From: an uncultured Candidatus Melainabacteria bacterium
Lineage (GTDB): Bacteria; Cyanobacteriota; Vampirovibrionia; Gastranaerophilales; Gastranaerophilaceae
DNA length: 12,575 bases
Reading direction: 5' to 3'
Assembly (NCBI GenBank): GCA_934747325.1
Contig: CAKVGW010000049.1
Span: forward strand, 1-12,575
Shown: positions 4,649 through 12,152 of the stretch, piece by piece
Numbering within the stretch: the stretch's first letter is position 1
Layout of the letters: each line of letters begins with the position of its first letter
Notes under the pieces: generated by a model
Told to the model about the DNA's origin: nothing
What the model saw: only the letters and a program-made list of their open reading frames with translations
The model's database searches: none
Made by a program: the position numbers and the translations under genes

Positions 4649-6025
4649 TTAGCTACATTTGATTGACGAATAAAACTCATCCATCTTATTTGCAACCTGC
4701 GATTCTTTACTTTTAATCAGGTGTGAATAAGTATTTAAAGTAATGTTTTTATCTGCATGTCCTAATCTGCTACTTACGGTAACCACATCTTCACCTGAAG
4801 CAATAAGAATACTTGCGTTGGTATGGCGGAGTTGGTGAAAAGATATTTTCGGCAAATTGTGTTTTTCTAAGAAATTTACAAACCATTTATAAGGTAAATT
4901 TGTGCTAATCGGAGTTCCATCATCAAGTACAAACACATAAGGTTCATTTTTCCAAGCAGTACCAAGTTTCAATCGTTGTTCAAGTTGCTGATTTCGGTAT
5001 TGTTTTAACAGATTCATAACCATTTTTGAAGCAGTAACAACTCTTACACCTGCATTAGTTTTTGGTTTATCTTTAATCGTTCCATAACCTACTACATAAT
5101 GTCGTTGCTTGTTGATACTTATTTGAGAGGTTTCAAAATTGATATCATCCCAAGTTAAGCCCGTTAATTCACCTCTTCTTAATCCGATATCTATTGACAA
5201 ATAAACCATAGTAACCAGTATTAAAGGTTCATCAGATAATGCTTTTAACATTTCTGAAACTTGTTTATCATCGTAAAATTTAGCTTCCGCTCTGCGAGCT
5301 TTTTTCATATCAATTCGTTTCATAGGATTGTCTTTAATTACATTCCATTTAACCGCCGTTGATAGAATTGAGCATATTATTCCCATGTGATTTTGAATCG
5401 TTCGTTCTGATAAAGCTTTACTTTTTGATGGTATAAACATATTTTTGAAATTCAATTTATAACTAGCACATAGTTGTTTTGCGACATTGGAATCAGTTAT
5501 CAAACCCTTTTTAAGTCTTTGACAAGATTTAAGAGATATACCAGTCTTTTCATTAATTTGTTTTCTTGTAAAAGATTTTAGAATTTCTATAAGTTTTTCT
5601 GTTGGAATATATTTGTTGTCAAGCCTTATGTCTGTTTCATGCAAGTTTTGGTAAAATTCTAACAGGTGTGTTGGTTGTAGTTTCCCTATCTTAATATGCC
5701 CGAGTGCAGGGAGTATTCTATCATCTAACTTTTGATTATATGCTACAAGTGTTGTAGCAGCCAAGTTTACTTTAGCATAATCTTCAAACCATTTTTGCGT
5801 AAATTCTGCAAAAGTTATTTTTTCACCATCTAAGTAAACTCCGTTTAATACTTCGTTTTCAAACATCACCATTTGACGATTAAGCTCTTTTTCCGCTTGT
5901 TTTGGAGTTAATGTTTCGTCTAGTTTTATTGTTTTTCTTTTGCGTAATTTTTTGCCCTTTGAGTCGTAACCTTGACAAACCGTTAATCTGTACGTATATT
6001 CTGATGTTTTTTCGTAAAAAGCCAT
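4649..6025 (-). CDS. int: Tyrosine site-specific integrase
   Basis: The 458-residue recombinase has an N-terminal basic arm-binding domain (about 1-65, with KGKKLRKRKTIKL). A SAM-like core-binding domain (70-235) is interrupted at about 145-200 by an HTH-like insert containing TRKQINEKTGISLKSCQRLK. The catalytic domain (245-445) has R283 in GLRRGEL, a beta-hairpin lysine in TIKDKPKT, H397 and R400 in HQLRH, H423 in LGHADKNIT and nucleophile Y433 in NTYSHL. All catalytic residues are present, so it is probably active. AGAGG lies 8 bases before the ATG. It belongs to the Tn916/phage-like integrases of low-GC elements, and the nearby tRNA-Gly fragments suggest tRNA-Gly as target. A hairpin terminator separates it from the replication gene, so it may be controlled separately. 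Confidence 0.94.
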   Translation of the reverse strand: MAFYEKTSEYTYRLTVCQGYDSKGKKLRKRKTIKLDETLTPKQAEKELNRQMVMFENEVLNGVYLDGEKITFAEFTQKWFEDYAKVNLAATTLVAYNQKLDDRILPALGHIKIGKLQPTHLLEFYQNLHETDIRLDNKYIPTEKLIEILKSFTRKQINEKTGISLKSCQRLKKGLITDSNVAKQLCASYKLNFKNMFIPSKSKALSERTIQNHMGIICSILSTAVKWNVIKDNPMKRIDMKKARRAEAKFYDDKQVSEMLKALSDEPLILVTMVYLSIDIGLRRGELTGLTWDDINFETSQISINKQRHYVVGYGTIKDKPKTNAGVRVVTASKMVMNLLKQYRNQQLEQRLKLGTAWKNEPYVFVLDDGTPISTNLPYKWFVNFLEKHNLPKISFHQLRHTNASILIASGEDVVTVSSRLGHADKNITLNTYSHLIKSKESQVANKMDEFYSSIKCS

Positions 6026-6097
6026 TTTGTTTTCCTCTTTATCATTTTTTATTATCTCCCTTTTTCCTAACTTTCAGCTTCTTTTTCTTAAAAATAA

Positions 6098-6132
6098 ATA
6101 CAGGGTAACTGTTTTCAGGAGCTACCCTGTAT
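6098..6132 (-). terminator. Terminator after the replication gene, before int
   Basis: ATACAGGGTA (6098-6107) and TACCCTGTAT (6123-6132) form a perfect 10-bp stem with a 15-base loop. It lies 10 bases past the stop of the DUF3987 gene and is followed on the - strand by TTATTTTTAAG. This would reduce read-through into int. Confidence 0.65.
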
Positions 6133-6141
6133 ATCAAACTA

Positions 6142-8238
6142 TTATTCATAATAAATAAATGTTTCGCCATTTTTAGCTTTTTGTATTCGTCCATAACCCT
6201 TACTAGCAAGTCCTTCAAGAGCTAACTTTGCAGGATTTGTGTTTTTAAATATTGTTTTATTATTTTTATGTAAATAAGTTGGAGATATGCTTTTTAATTT
6301 TTTACGTTTTATAAAATTAAGTGCATATTCTTCTGCTTCATCATAATCAAGTTTGTTTTGTGTAATAACAGTAAAACAGCTTATAAAATAGCGACATAAT
6401 TTTATGGCATTTGTTACGTCAAAAGAAGTTAATAACCTCACTTTTAAATTCCAAATACCATGAAGAATTAACGCAAAACGTGCAGCATATCTTGTCTGTT
6501 TTTCAAGGTATGACTTAGTTATATCATCATATTTACCTGATTTCTTTAAAAGAACAATTTTTTTACGAAAACTTTCAAAATATTTCTTTGCTTCTCTATT
6601 GAATTTGTATATATTAAGAGTTTCGTTGTGTGAGATTGTTGTGTGAAAAATTTCTTGACAAATGTCGGTAAAAGCAGAAATATTGTATTCTTTGTCCGAA
6701 TTATATGAAATACCAGTTTCTTCATATTCACTACAACAATATAACCATCTTTCTATCATGCCATTATAACAATCTATGCCCTTTTCAAAAAGTGTCTCAT
6801 ACAAAACTTTGGGTTGTATAGAGCCGATTATGTTATGGCTAGCATCAAATGTGTAGTCGGTTTTATCACTTTTCCGAACAATGTTCTGTCGTTCCCTTGA
6901 CCAAGAAGCTAAAAAATATTCTTTATCATTACCACCACCATGTTTATATTGATTCCAGCTTTTTATAAAGTATGCTAATTCATCAACGTACAGAGCTAAA
7001 CCTAAATGGAATTTGCTATTTGTATCCATAAGGTAAGCTAATGACTCTTTTGTTATGTCTTGTGTTATTAATCTTGGTCTTTGAGGTTTCTGAGGTTCAA
7101 CAGGTAATTCCATATTTTCCCCCTTTTTTATTGCCTCCTTGTATCTATCTTTTTGTTGTTTGTAATATTCTTTTTTACGGTTGTATTCATTCAATTCGCT
7201 TTCATAATTCATAAATAAAATTTCATCATACTTATTCAAAATATCTTTGCCAATTTTAAGGCAAGGAGTCTTTTTTTGAGAGGGGTTCCCTATTATTGCT
7301 AGCCATAGAATTGGATATTCAATCCAATTTGTTCCAGAATTAACGCTAAGTGCATAATGTCCATCCATCAAGATACTAATTACCATTAAAAAAGTACATG
7401 CAATATACTCTATTGGGGAGTCGAATCGTTTGTGCAATTCTACAATTAAATCTTTTATAGATTCAGGAAACACATCGATTGGAAATTTTGCAATTTCTTT
7501 TTTACCTGATAGTTTCTTTTGAATTTTTTCTAGTGTAATAAATTCTGCATTATCAAGTAATTTTTGAAATTCCTCTGCACCATGTGCAACTAAGAAGTCA
7601 TCCAATCCTTTTGCATCACCCTTGGGCAAAAATATAAGTTTTACTTTAGCACCCTTTTCGCTTATAAGATAGCCACCTAGTGAGTATAAAGCCTGTTTAA
7701 CTTTTAGATTATGGTACATATCATTGTCATAGCATAGAATTACCTCTTTATCTTTGAAATCTGCATGTACTAAATCTGGTATGATGTCAGCTGTTAACTC
7801 CCATTCAGGATTTTCATCTAAGTCTATAGTATCCGCTTTACATTTCCAACTCCATACCCCGCCAAGTGAGACGCAATGGAAACCTTCTTGTACAGCTTTA
7901 ATGGCTTTTTTGTCTCCTTCTGTTATTATTATAGGTTTTGTCGGGTCTTTTAATATTGAAATTGGAAGATGTAGAGGTCTAAAAAGTTGTGATGGCATGC
8001 CTATTGGTTTTATGTATTTCCCCTTTCCATACTCAGGATTTTTTAACCGCCTGTTGTAGTAATCCGTTTTGTAATTTGCGTATAATGCAGGATAGTTTAA
8101 CTGCCAGTATTCGTCCGTTTCAGAGAGATAACCTTTTTTCACATAATCCAAAATTGTTGATTTATTTATACCACTTTTCTTGAAGTCTTCTACAATAAAT
8201 CCGTACTTACACTCTAATTTGTCTGATGTTTTTGTCAT
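6142..8238 (-). CDS. TOPRIM-like/DUF3987 replication protein (primase-helicase-like)
   Basis: This 698-residue protein starts at the ATG with AAGGA 12 bases upstream. A GTG 9 codons earlier is open but less likely. In this numbering, residues 98-225 form a DUF3854/TOPRIM-like domain with ITEGDKK (105-111), YDND (170-173) and GLDDFL (211-216), as in phage primases. Residues 252-600 are a DUF3987 helicase-like domain. Its P-loop-like motif is GNPSQKKTP (317-325), where S-Q-K replaces the usual G-x-G-K, and its Walker B is YVDEL (417-421). A charged coiled segment of about 50 residues (350-395) lies between. Such proteins are found in plasmids, satellites and integrative elements and are thought to start or unwind at the element's origin. 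It overlaps the excisionase-like gene by 32 bases, so it is co-transcribed. Confidence 0.85.
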   Translation of the reverse strand: MTKTSDKLECKYGFIVEDFKKSGINKSTILDYVKKGYLSETDEYWQLNYPALYANYKTDYYNRRLKNPEYGKGKYIKPIGMPSQLFRPLHLPISILKDPTKPIIITEGDKKAIKAVQEGFHCVSLGGVWSWKCKADTIDLDENPEWELTADIIPDLVHADFKDKEVILCYDNDMYHNLKVKQALYSLGGYLISEKGAKVKLIFLPKGDAKGLDDFLVAHGAEEFQKLLDNAEFITLEKIQKKLSGKKEIAKFPIDVFPESIKDLIVELHKRFDSPIEYIACTFLMVISILMDGHYALSVNSGTNWIEYPILWLAIIGNPSQKKTPCLKIGKDILNKYDEILFMNYESELNEYNRKKEYYKQQKDRYKEAIKKGENMELPVEPQKPQRPRLITQDITKESLAYLMDTNSKFHLGLALYVDELAYFIKSWNQYKHGGGNDKEYFLASWSRERQNIVRKSDKTDYTFDASHNIIGSIQPKVLYETLFEKGIDCYNGMIERWLYCCSEYEETGISYNSDKEYNISAFTDICQEIFHTTISHNETLNIYKFNREAKKYFESFRKKIVLLKKSGKYDDITKSYLEKQTRYAARFALILHGIWNLKVRLLTSFDVTNAIKLCRYFISCFTVITQNKLDYDEAEEYALNFIKRKKLKSISPTYLHKNNKTIFKNTNPAKLALEGLASKGYGRIQKAKNGETFIYYE

Positions 8239-8440
8239 TATTTTCCATCCTTTCTTCGGCTTCACCGTTTTTTAAGTAATTAACTAAACTGTCGAGATTG
8301 AGCAAATATTTCCGCCCAGCTTTGACATATTTCACCTTGTCTTGTAAAACTAATTGCCGAATGTGATATTTAGCTAGATTGACAATCTCTGCGGCTTCAT
8401 TTATTGTTTTCATACAAGGGATATTATGCTTGTTACTCAT
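8207..8440 (-). CDS. xis: Excisionase-like HTH_17 (MerR-type winged helix) protein
   Basis: The 77-residue protein has an HTH_17 domain over about residues 9-62. It reads MKTINEAAEIVNLAKYHIRQLVLQDKV, then the wing, then KAGRKYLLNLDSLVNYL, the usual form of element-encoded excisionases and origin-binding accessory proteins. The charged tail (EERMENNDKN) is unremarkable. AAGGAGAA lies 8 bases before the ATG. It leads an operon with the replication gene. The role (directing integrase toward excision, or serving replication) is inferred from family and neighbours. Confidence 0.8.
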   Translation of the reverse strand: MSNKHNIPCMKTINEAAEIVNLAKYHIRQLVLQDKVKYVKAGRKYLLNLDSLVNYLKNGEAEERMENNDKNIRQIRV

Positions 8441-8496
8441 GTGTTATTCTCCTTTTTGTTTGTCTACATTCTTAGAATAACAGGCTTTTTGAGAAA

Positions 8497-8570
8497 TACA
8501 ACTCTGCTTATCGCTTGCTATATAAGCGTTTGCTCGGGAAAAGGAAATAGTTCCAGCGGGACGAGTTGTA
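8497..8570 (-). promoter_or_regulatory. Possible structured 5' leader of the xis operon
   Basis: An outer stem TACAACTC (8497-8504) / GAGTTGTA (8563-8570) encloses two smaller hairpins, CGCTT/AAGCG (8512-8528) and GGAA/TTCC (8543-8554). The whole lies between the likely xis start of transcription and its ribosome site. It matches no RNA class I recognise, and the fold is drawn by eye. Confidence 0.3.
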
Positions 8571-8589
8571 AATTTTTGTTAAGCACTTT

Positions 8590-8618
8590 TTTATAAATCT
8601 GAGAATAATTTTGTTCAA
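8590..8618 (-). promoter_or_regulatory. Promoter for the xis-replication operon
   Basis: On the - strand TTGAAC (8613-8618) and TATAAA (8590-8595) are 17 bases apart, each one or two bases from consensus. The implied leader of about 140 bases contains the foldable region at 8497-8570. Confidence 0.55.
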
Positions 8619-8639
8619 GCCTTTTTAAACGATAACAGT

Positions 8640-8668
8640 TTGCCTTTTAAGCTTAATATGGGTATAAT
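8640..8668 (+). promoter_or_regulatory. Orphan + strand promoter-like sequence
   Basis: TTGCCT (8640-8645) and a perfect TATAAT (8663-8668) are 17 bases apart. No + strand gene follows until ung at 9228. A transcript would pass the 8692-8730 hairpin and run antisense to the XRE gene. Confidence 0.35.
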
Positions 8669-8691
8669 CACCAAAATTTACATATAAATGA

Positions 8692-8730
8692 AATGAAGCA
8701 CCAGCTTTATAAATAAACTAGTGCTTCATT
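8692..8730 (-). terminator. Hairpin past the XRE gene, likely terminator
   Basis: AATGAAGCAC (8692-8701) and GTGCTTCATT (8721-8730) form a perfect 10-bp stem with a 19-base loop, 27 bases after the repressor stop. On the - strand it ends in a T-rich but broken run (TTTCATTTATATG). Confidence 0.5.
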
Positions 8731-8757
8731 ATCTATTAGTTAATACCTTAATGGCTC

Positions 8758-9090
8758 TTAATCATAGTTTCTTATTGATTGGTAGAATCGATAAAGAAGT
8801 CCAATATCAACTTTTCCACCCTCAATTGCTTCTATTAATTCTTTTTTCAGTGCTTCTTCATCATTATGTTGCTTAAAATTAAACAATTCCATTGGTTCAA
8901 TTTCTAAAACCGAAATTATTCTTGATAAAGTCTGAGAGCTTACGAAGCTAGTACCACATTCAATTTTACTAATATTACGAGTATAAACACCTACCTTCTC
9001 CGCAAATTGTTCCTGTGTAAGGTGTTTTTGCTTACGAAGTTCTTTGATTCTTCTACCTAAAAGTATTTTAATATCAGTATTATTCTTCAT
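8758..9090 (-). CDS. XRE-family HTH regulator, probable element repressor
   Basis: The 110-residue protein has a Cro/C1-type HTH at about residues 8-66. It reads LGRRIKELRKQKHLTQEQFAEKVGV, a recognition helix YTRNISKIECG, and SSQTLSRIISVLEIEPMELF. A C-terminal helical tail (78-110) may give dimerisation. GAGGG stands 5 bases before the ATG. A promoter candidate (TTGAGC-18-TAAAAT, 9101-9130) precedes it. It is upstream of, and on the same strand as, xis, but a hairpin and a fresh promoter separate them. This fits a repressor transcribed apart from the genes it controls. No recA-cleavable or peptidase domain is present. The target sites are not proven. Confidence 0.85.
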   Translation of the reverse strand: MKNNTDIKILLGRRIKELRKQKHLTQEQFAEKVGVYTRNISKIECGTSFVSSQTLSRIISVLEIEPMELFNFKQHNDEEALKKELIEAIEGGKVDIGLLYRFYQSIRNYD

Positions 9091-9100
9091 ATTGCCCTCT

Positions 9101-9130
9101 ATTTTATGATAATTGATATAATCAGCTCAA
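9101..9130 (-). promoter_or_regulatory. Candidate promoter of the XRE repressor gene
   Basis: TTGAGC (9125-9130) and TAAAAT (9101-9106) lie 18 bases apart on the - strand, just before the gene. Two direct copies of GTACTAA (9136-9142 and 9175-9181) upstream could be autoregulatory or ung-side operator sites, but this is only a pattern. Confidence 0.35.
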
Positions 9131-9227
9131 AACACGTACTAACAAGGTCAAAAATTTGTATTTTTACCCATTTTGTACTAAGCTTTTATCAGAGCGATTA
9201 GCACAAACCTAAATAAGGAGAATTTGC

Positions 9228-9962
9228 ATGGAAATTTTTAAAAACATTTTGGTTAAGAATGAATGGTTTACTAAGCAGGAAGTAGAAGAAATTTTTACAT
9301 CTGACGCTGTGAAATGTATTGATGAATGCACTAGACCAAGACAAGATGAAATTTTTAATGCCTTTGATGGCTTAAAGCCACAAGATGTCAAAGTGTTAAT
9401 AGTCGGACAAGACCCTTACCCTGATGAAGCAAAAGCACATGGACTTGCTTTTTCTTATAGAGATGGTTCTATTCTTGCTGATGATTCTTTAAGAAATATT
9501 TTTCATAAGATTAAAGACGATTTGGGCATAGATAATACTCATACAAATTTGTCAGCTTGGAAAGAGCAAGGTGTTTTATTGCTAAACACAGCATTAACAT
9601 TTGTTCCTAATAATCAGGATTTCCATATAAAAGCTTGGCATGATTTTATAAATCAAGTAATTTCTAAACTTCTTAAAGTTAAGACAGAGAATAAGCAACC
9701 TCTAGTAATTATGCTATGGGGAAGAAAAGCTAATGAGATAAAAATGCTTGCGTATAAAGGAAAAGAGCAAGAATTAGAGTTTAACCAACAATATCCATTG
9801 ATTAAGATTTTGCGTTCTTCTCATCCGTCAAACAATTATCAAGCTTGTACAAAAGCTATCTACAATGGCGAAGTTCCTGCATTCAATGATACAAACTACA
9901 AACCTTTCAAAGAATGTAAGGAGTTTCTAAAAGCTAATGGTACTAGCGAAATTAGGTGGTAA
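9228..9962 (+). CDS. ung: Uracil-DNA glycosylase, family 1
   Basis: The 244-residue enzyme removes uracil from DNA by cleaving the glycosidic bond, the first step of base excision repair. Motif 1 is VGQDPY (59-64) with catalytic D62. HGLAFS (71-76) follows, then the uracil-binding LLLNTALTF (117-125) with N120, and the DNA-intercalating HPS (199-201) with H199. All core residues are present and the length is normal. The histidine usually following GQDPY is replaced by P65, giving GQDPYPDEAKAHGLAFS. AAGGAG lies 9 bases before the ATG. It is divergent from the XRE gene and followed after 27 bases by a superinfection-immunity-like gene on the same strand. It may be chromosomal or carried by the element. 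Confidence 0.93.
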   Translation: MEIFKNILVKNEWFTKQEVEEIFTSDAVKCIDECTRPRQDEIFNAFDGLKPQDVKVLIVGQDPYPDEAKAHGLAFSYRDGSILADDSLRNIFHKIKDDLGIDNTHTNLSAWKEQGVLLLNTALTFVPNNQDFHIKAWHDFINQVISKLLKVKTENKQPLVIMLWGRKANEIKMLAYKGKEQELEFNQQYPLIKILRSSHPSNNYQACTKAIYNGEVPAFNDTNYKPFKECKEFLKANGTSEIRW

Positions 9963-9989
9963 TTAACGGTAAAGGAATATATTAGCATT

Positions 9990-10259
9990 ATGGGTATTTT
10001 AAGCTACATAGTTATTGCTATTTTCTTAATAGTAACAATTTCGTATTGGATAATTCTAGAAAGTTTTTTGAGTGGCTTAGGAATAGGCATACTCGTTATA
10101 TTCCTGCTATGGATTGCTTTCTTACCTCTTTGGATTGCAAGAGTCAGGAAACATCCACATAGTTTGGCAATATTTCTCATAAACTTGCTACTTGGTTGGA
10201 CTTTATTATTTTGGCTGATAGCACTTATTTGGGCTTTCGTAGGGAAAGAGGAGAAATAG
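9990..10259 (+). CDS. Superinfection immunity family membrane protein (Imm-like)
   Basis: This 89-residue protein has three hydrophobic helices (about 4-24, 30-50 and 58-84) and the family hallmark near the C-terminus: FLPLWIARVRKHPHS, then FLINLLLGWTLLFWLIALIWA. That corresponds to the P-x-x-I-A-x-x-R-K-H and N-x-x-x-G-W-T-x-x-x-W-x-x-A-L-x-W-A pattern of superinfection immunity proteins (family of phage T4 Imm). In T4, Imm blocks DNA entry of a second phage at the inner membrane. Many chromosomal members are untested, so function here is inferred. AAAGGA lies about 14 bases before the ATG, rather far. It may be translated from an ung transcript. Its 3' end overlaps the convergent next gene by 35 bases. 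Confidence 0.8.
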   Translation: MGILSYIVIAIFLIVTISYWIILESFLSGLGIGILVIFLLWIAFLPLWIARVRKHPHSLAIFLINLLLGWTLLFWLIALIWAFVGKEEK

Positions 10260-10668
10260 GTCGTTGCCTATACAGATAAAATTTTTCTGTTCCTCTTTCT
10301 AACATCAGGAACTTATTCAGCTTGTTAGAAGAATAAATTAATTTGAATTCCTTTTTATCATCCTCAACCTGCTCAAGTAGTGTCAAAAGATTTTTTACTG
10401 ATTTTTTGCTGATTGGAATGCTTTGTACAAGTTGAGAGTTTTCGTATTCCCAATAAGGTATTCCTTCAATATCTGTAACACTTACTTTTTCTAAATCTGC
10501 TTTATTTACTAACTCCAGTCTATCAGCAACTCCGTACTTTTGACAAAGTGAATCAATTCTCGGGTCACAAGTTCGTATCGGTTTAGCTAAATTTTTGTTA
10601 ATTTCTGCAAAAGTCTGATTATTTTTCAAACCTTGTAATATGATTAATTCTTCTTTTGTTAAATACAT
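10225..10668 (-). CDS. Protein with degenerate LuxR-type HTH at the N-terminus, unknown function
   Basis: In this 147-residue protein, residues 1-58 resemble a LuxR/GerE DNA-binding domain (LTKEELIILQGL, then a variable helix, then KYGVADRLELV like K-x-G-V-x-x-R-x-E-L). The recognition helix is altered (IRTCDPRIDSL with an extra cysteine and proline), so DNA binding is uncertain. The remaining 90 residues are polar and match nothing I know. The N-terminus resembles the 68-residue protein at 2587-2793. GGAGATAAA directly precedes the ATG. It is 87 bases downstream of the WG/DnaB-like gene on the same strand and may share its transcript. The tail of the gene overlaps the convergent immunity-like gene by 35 bases. 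Confidence 0.6.
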   Translation of the reverse strand: MYLTKEELIILQGLKNNQTFAEINKNLAKPIRTCDPRIDSLCQKYGVADRLELVNKADLEKVSVTDIEGIPYWEYENSQLVQSIPISKKSVKNLLTLLEQVEDDKKEFKLIYSSNKLNKFLMLERGTEKFYLYRQRPISPLSLRKPK

Positions 10669-10755
10669 TTTATCTCCAATTATTTTCTATTGAGAATTTG
10701 GTATTTTACCCTCATTAGGCTATAATTGTTTCTCTTCTGCCTTTTAAAAAGATTT

Positions 10756-12138
10756 TCACTTTGAAGTTCTGATTTTTCCAGTTTTTCTGTTAAATTGTAA
10801 TTTGATTGAATTATTTTCAGGTTTTGCCAAAATTATCTCTATAATATTTCTTTTATCATCAGAAATCTCGCAGTTGTAGTAATCTTCACGATAGAGTAAT
10901 AAAACCACATCCGAATATTTCAGAAGATTTTTATTTTGTATATTTTTAACTTCTGGATAATAATTTGTTGTGTTGCATGACTCTCTGCATGTTTTGGTTA
11001 TTACAAATATTATTAAGTTATTTTCTACTGCAATTTTTTTTAAAGTTTCAGGCATTAGCCTGTTTTTAGAATTTCTTAAATCAATAAATAAACAATCAGG
11101 TTTGTAGAGCTGAATGGCTTTTTTCATATCATTAATACTAAAATTGTCTATGTAGTAGTCTATAAAACCAAAACTTTTAAGCCCATATAAACATTGCCCA
11201 AAATCATTCATTCCTTTTCTTGTTGCTATGTTCCCTGCAAGTAAAGATGGAACTCTTATGCAGTCCTTATCATATATATACAAGCATTTTTTATTGTCCA
11301 TACAAAAGCGTTCTGCTAAGTCTAAAGAAAACCTCCTTCTGCCAACATAAGGTCTGCCACCTATGGTAATTAATGTTTGAGGTTGAAAATATTGTTTTAT
11401 TGAATTTAACTCTTTTGCATTTGAAATACTTCTGCTTTTATTTAAATCCACGATTTCAAACTCATCCGTACTTTGATTTCTGACCAGTAAAGAGCCGTTG
11501 CCTAAATTATATACATCTCTATATGCATTTGGGACTTGATAAACAATTTCACCGCAAAGATTGTATACATCAGTTGTATAGTTGCAAGCATGGTTATAAT
11601 TTTCCATAACAACATATCCACCTGCTGGAAAATTCCATATCGAATACTTAAATGGAATTATTATGTTGTTTTGTTTGTCGATTAAGCCCCACTTTTTATT
11701 TTTTCTTACAATTGCATAACCATCTAAAAAACTTCTGTATTCCTCATACTGTGGCTTTATAACTTCATCACCATTTGCATTTATAAATCCGTATAAACCA
11801 TTTCTTTTAACCGCAAAATAGCCATCTTCAATTCCTTCTTCAATATCTTCATAGGTGTTCAGGTAGGTATAAGAATTATCTTTTTCTATTCGGTATAATT
11901 GCAATTGGTCTGTTTCAGTTTCAACATCTTCAAAGGTAAATAAATTGCAACTTTCATCTAAATTGGCAACTCGAATACAGTGATTACTTTCAAAATGTGC
12001 AATCTGTTCATTATTTTTACTAAGAACAAAAATTTCATGTCGAAATTCGTTCTTATATATGTCTTCATGGTTACAGTCGATTATAATAATATTGCTAAAT
12101 CTAAGAGACTGTACACAACTCACATCAGTTATTTTCAC
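10756..12138 (-). CDS. WG-repeat protein fused to a catalytically degenerate DnaB-like domain
   Basis: The 460-residue protein starts at GTG 12138, chosen because AAAGGA is 7 bases upstream. An in-frame TTG at 12156, overlapping the previous stop, would add 6 residues (numbering below uses that TTG form, 466 residues). Residues 100-235 hold WG repeats, e.g. KRNGLYGFINANGDEVIKPQ and KNKKWGLIDKQNNIIIPFKY. Residues 258-466 follow the DnaB helicase C-terminal fold segment by segment: LITIGGRPYVGRRRFSLDLA at the P-loop, CLYIYDKDCIRVPSL at the S-L-E-M strand, PDCLFIDL (D359) at Walker B, LKKIAVENNLIIFVITKTCR, then SDVVLLLYREDYY and EIILAKPENN. The P-loop G-K-T is GRR, the S-L-E-M glutamate is lost, and the arginine finger in K-Q-R-N-G is E. 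So it is probably not an ATPase. It may act as a scaffold or regulator; function is unknown. Confidence 0.75.
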   Translation of the reverse strand: MKITDVSCVQSLRFSNIIIIDCNHEDIYKNEFRHEIFVLSKNNEQIAHFESNHCIRVANLDESCNLFTFEDVETETDQLQLYRIEKDNSYTYLNTYEDIEEGIEDGYFAVKRNGLYGFINANGDEVIKPQYEEYRSFLDGYAIVRKNKKWGLIDKQNNIIIPFKYSIWNFPAGGYVVMENYNHACNYTTDVYNLCGEIVYQVPNAYRDVYNLGNGSLLVRNQSTDEFEIVDLNKSRSISNAKELNSIKQYFQPQTLITIGGRPYVGRRRFSLDLAERFCMDNKKCLYIYDKDCIRVPSLLAGNIATRKGMNDFGQCLYGLKSFGFIDYYIDNFSINDMKKAIQLYKPDCLFIDLRNSKNRLMPETLKKIAVENNLIIFVITKTCRESCNTTNYYPEVKNIQNKNLLKYSDVVLLLYREDYYNCEISDDKRNIIEIILAKPENNSIKLQFNRKTGKIRTSK

Positions 12139-12152
12139 AATTTTGTCCTTTC

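Larger units (their letters stand above)
8441..8757. other. Control region between xis and the XRE repressor
   Basis: The 317 bases hold no gene. They contain a good promoter toward xis (8590-8618), a good promoter-like pair on the + strand (8640-8668), a foldable 74-base leader (8497-8570) and a 10-bp hairpin past the repressor gene (8692-8730). This is the layout of a mobile-element decision region, where a repressor would control excision and replication genes. Confidence 0.55.

Noticed and set aside
8497..8570. A tRNA or tRNA-Gly remnant in the xis leader (74 bases, AGCGGGACGAG resembling the tRNA-Gly end)
   Set aside because: The arms do not fit a cloverleaf, there is no T-loop, and the match to the tRNA-Gly 3' end needs a 2-base gap and is short. 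Chance is likely.
10756..12138. A functional replicative helicase
   Set aside because: The P-loop lysine, catalytic glutamate and arginine finger are all replaced, and the N-terminal DnaB domain is absent.
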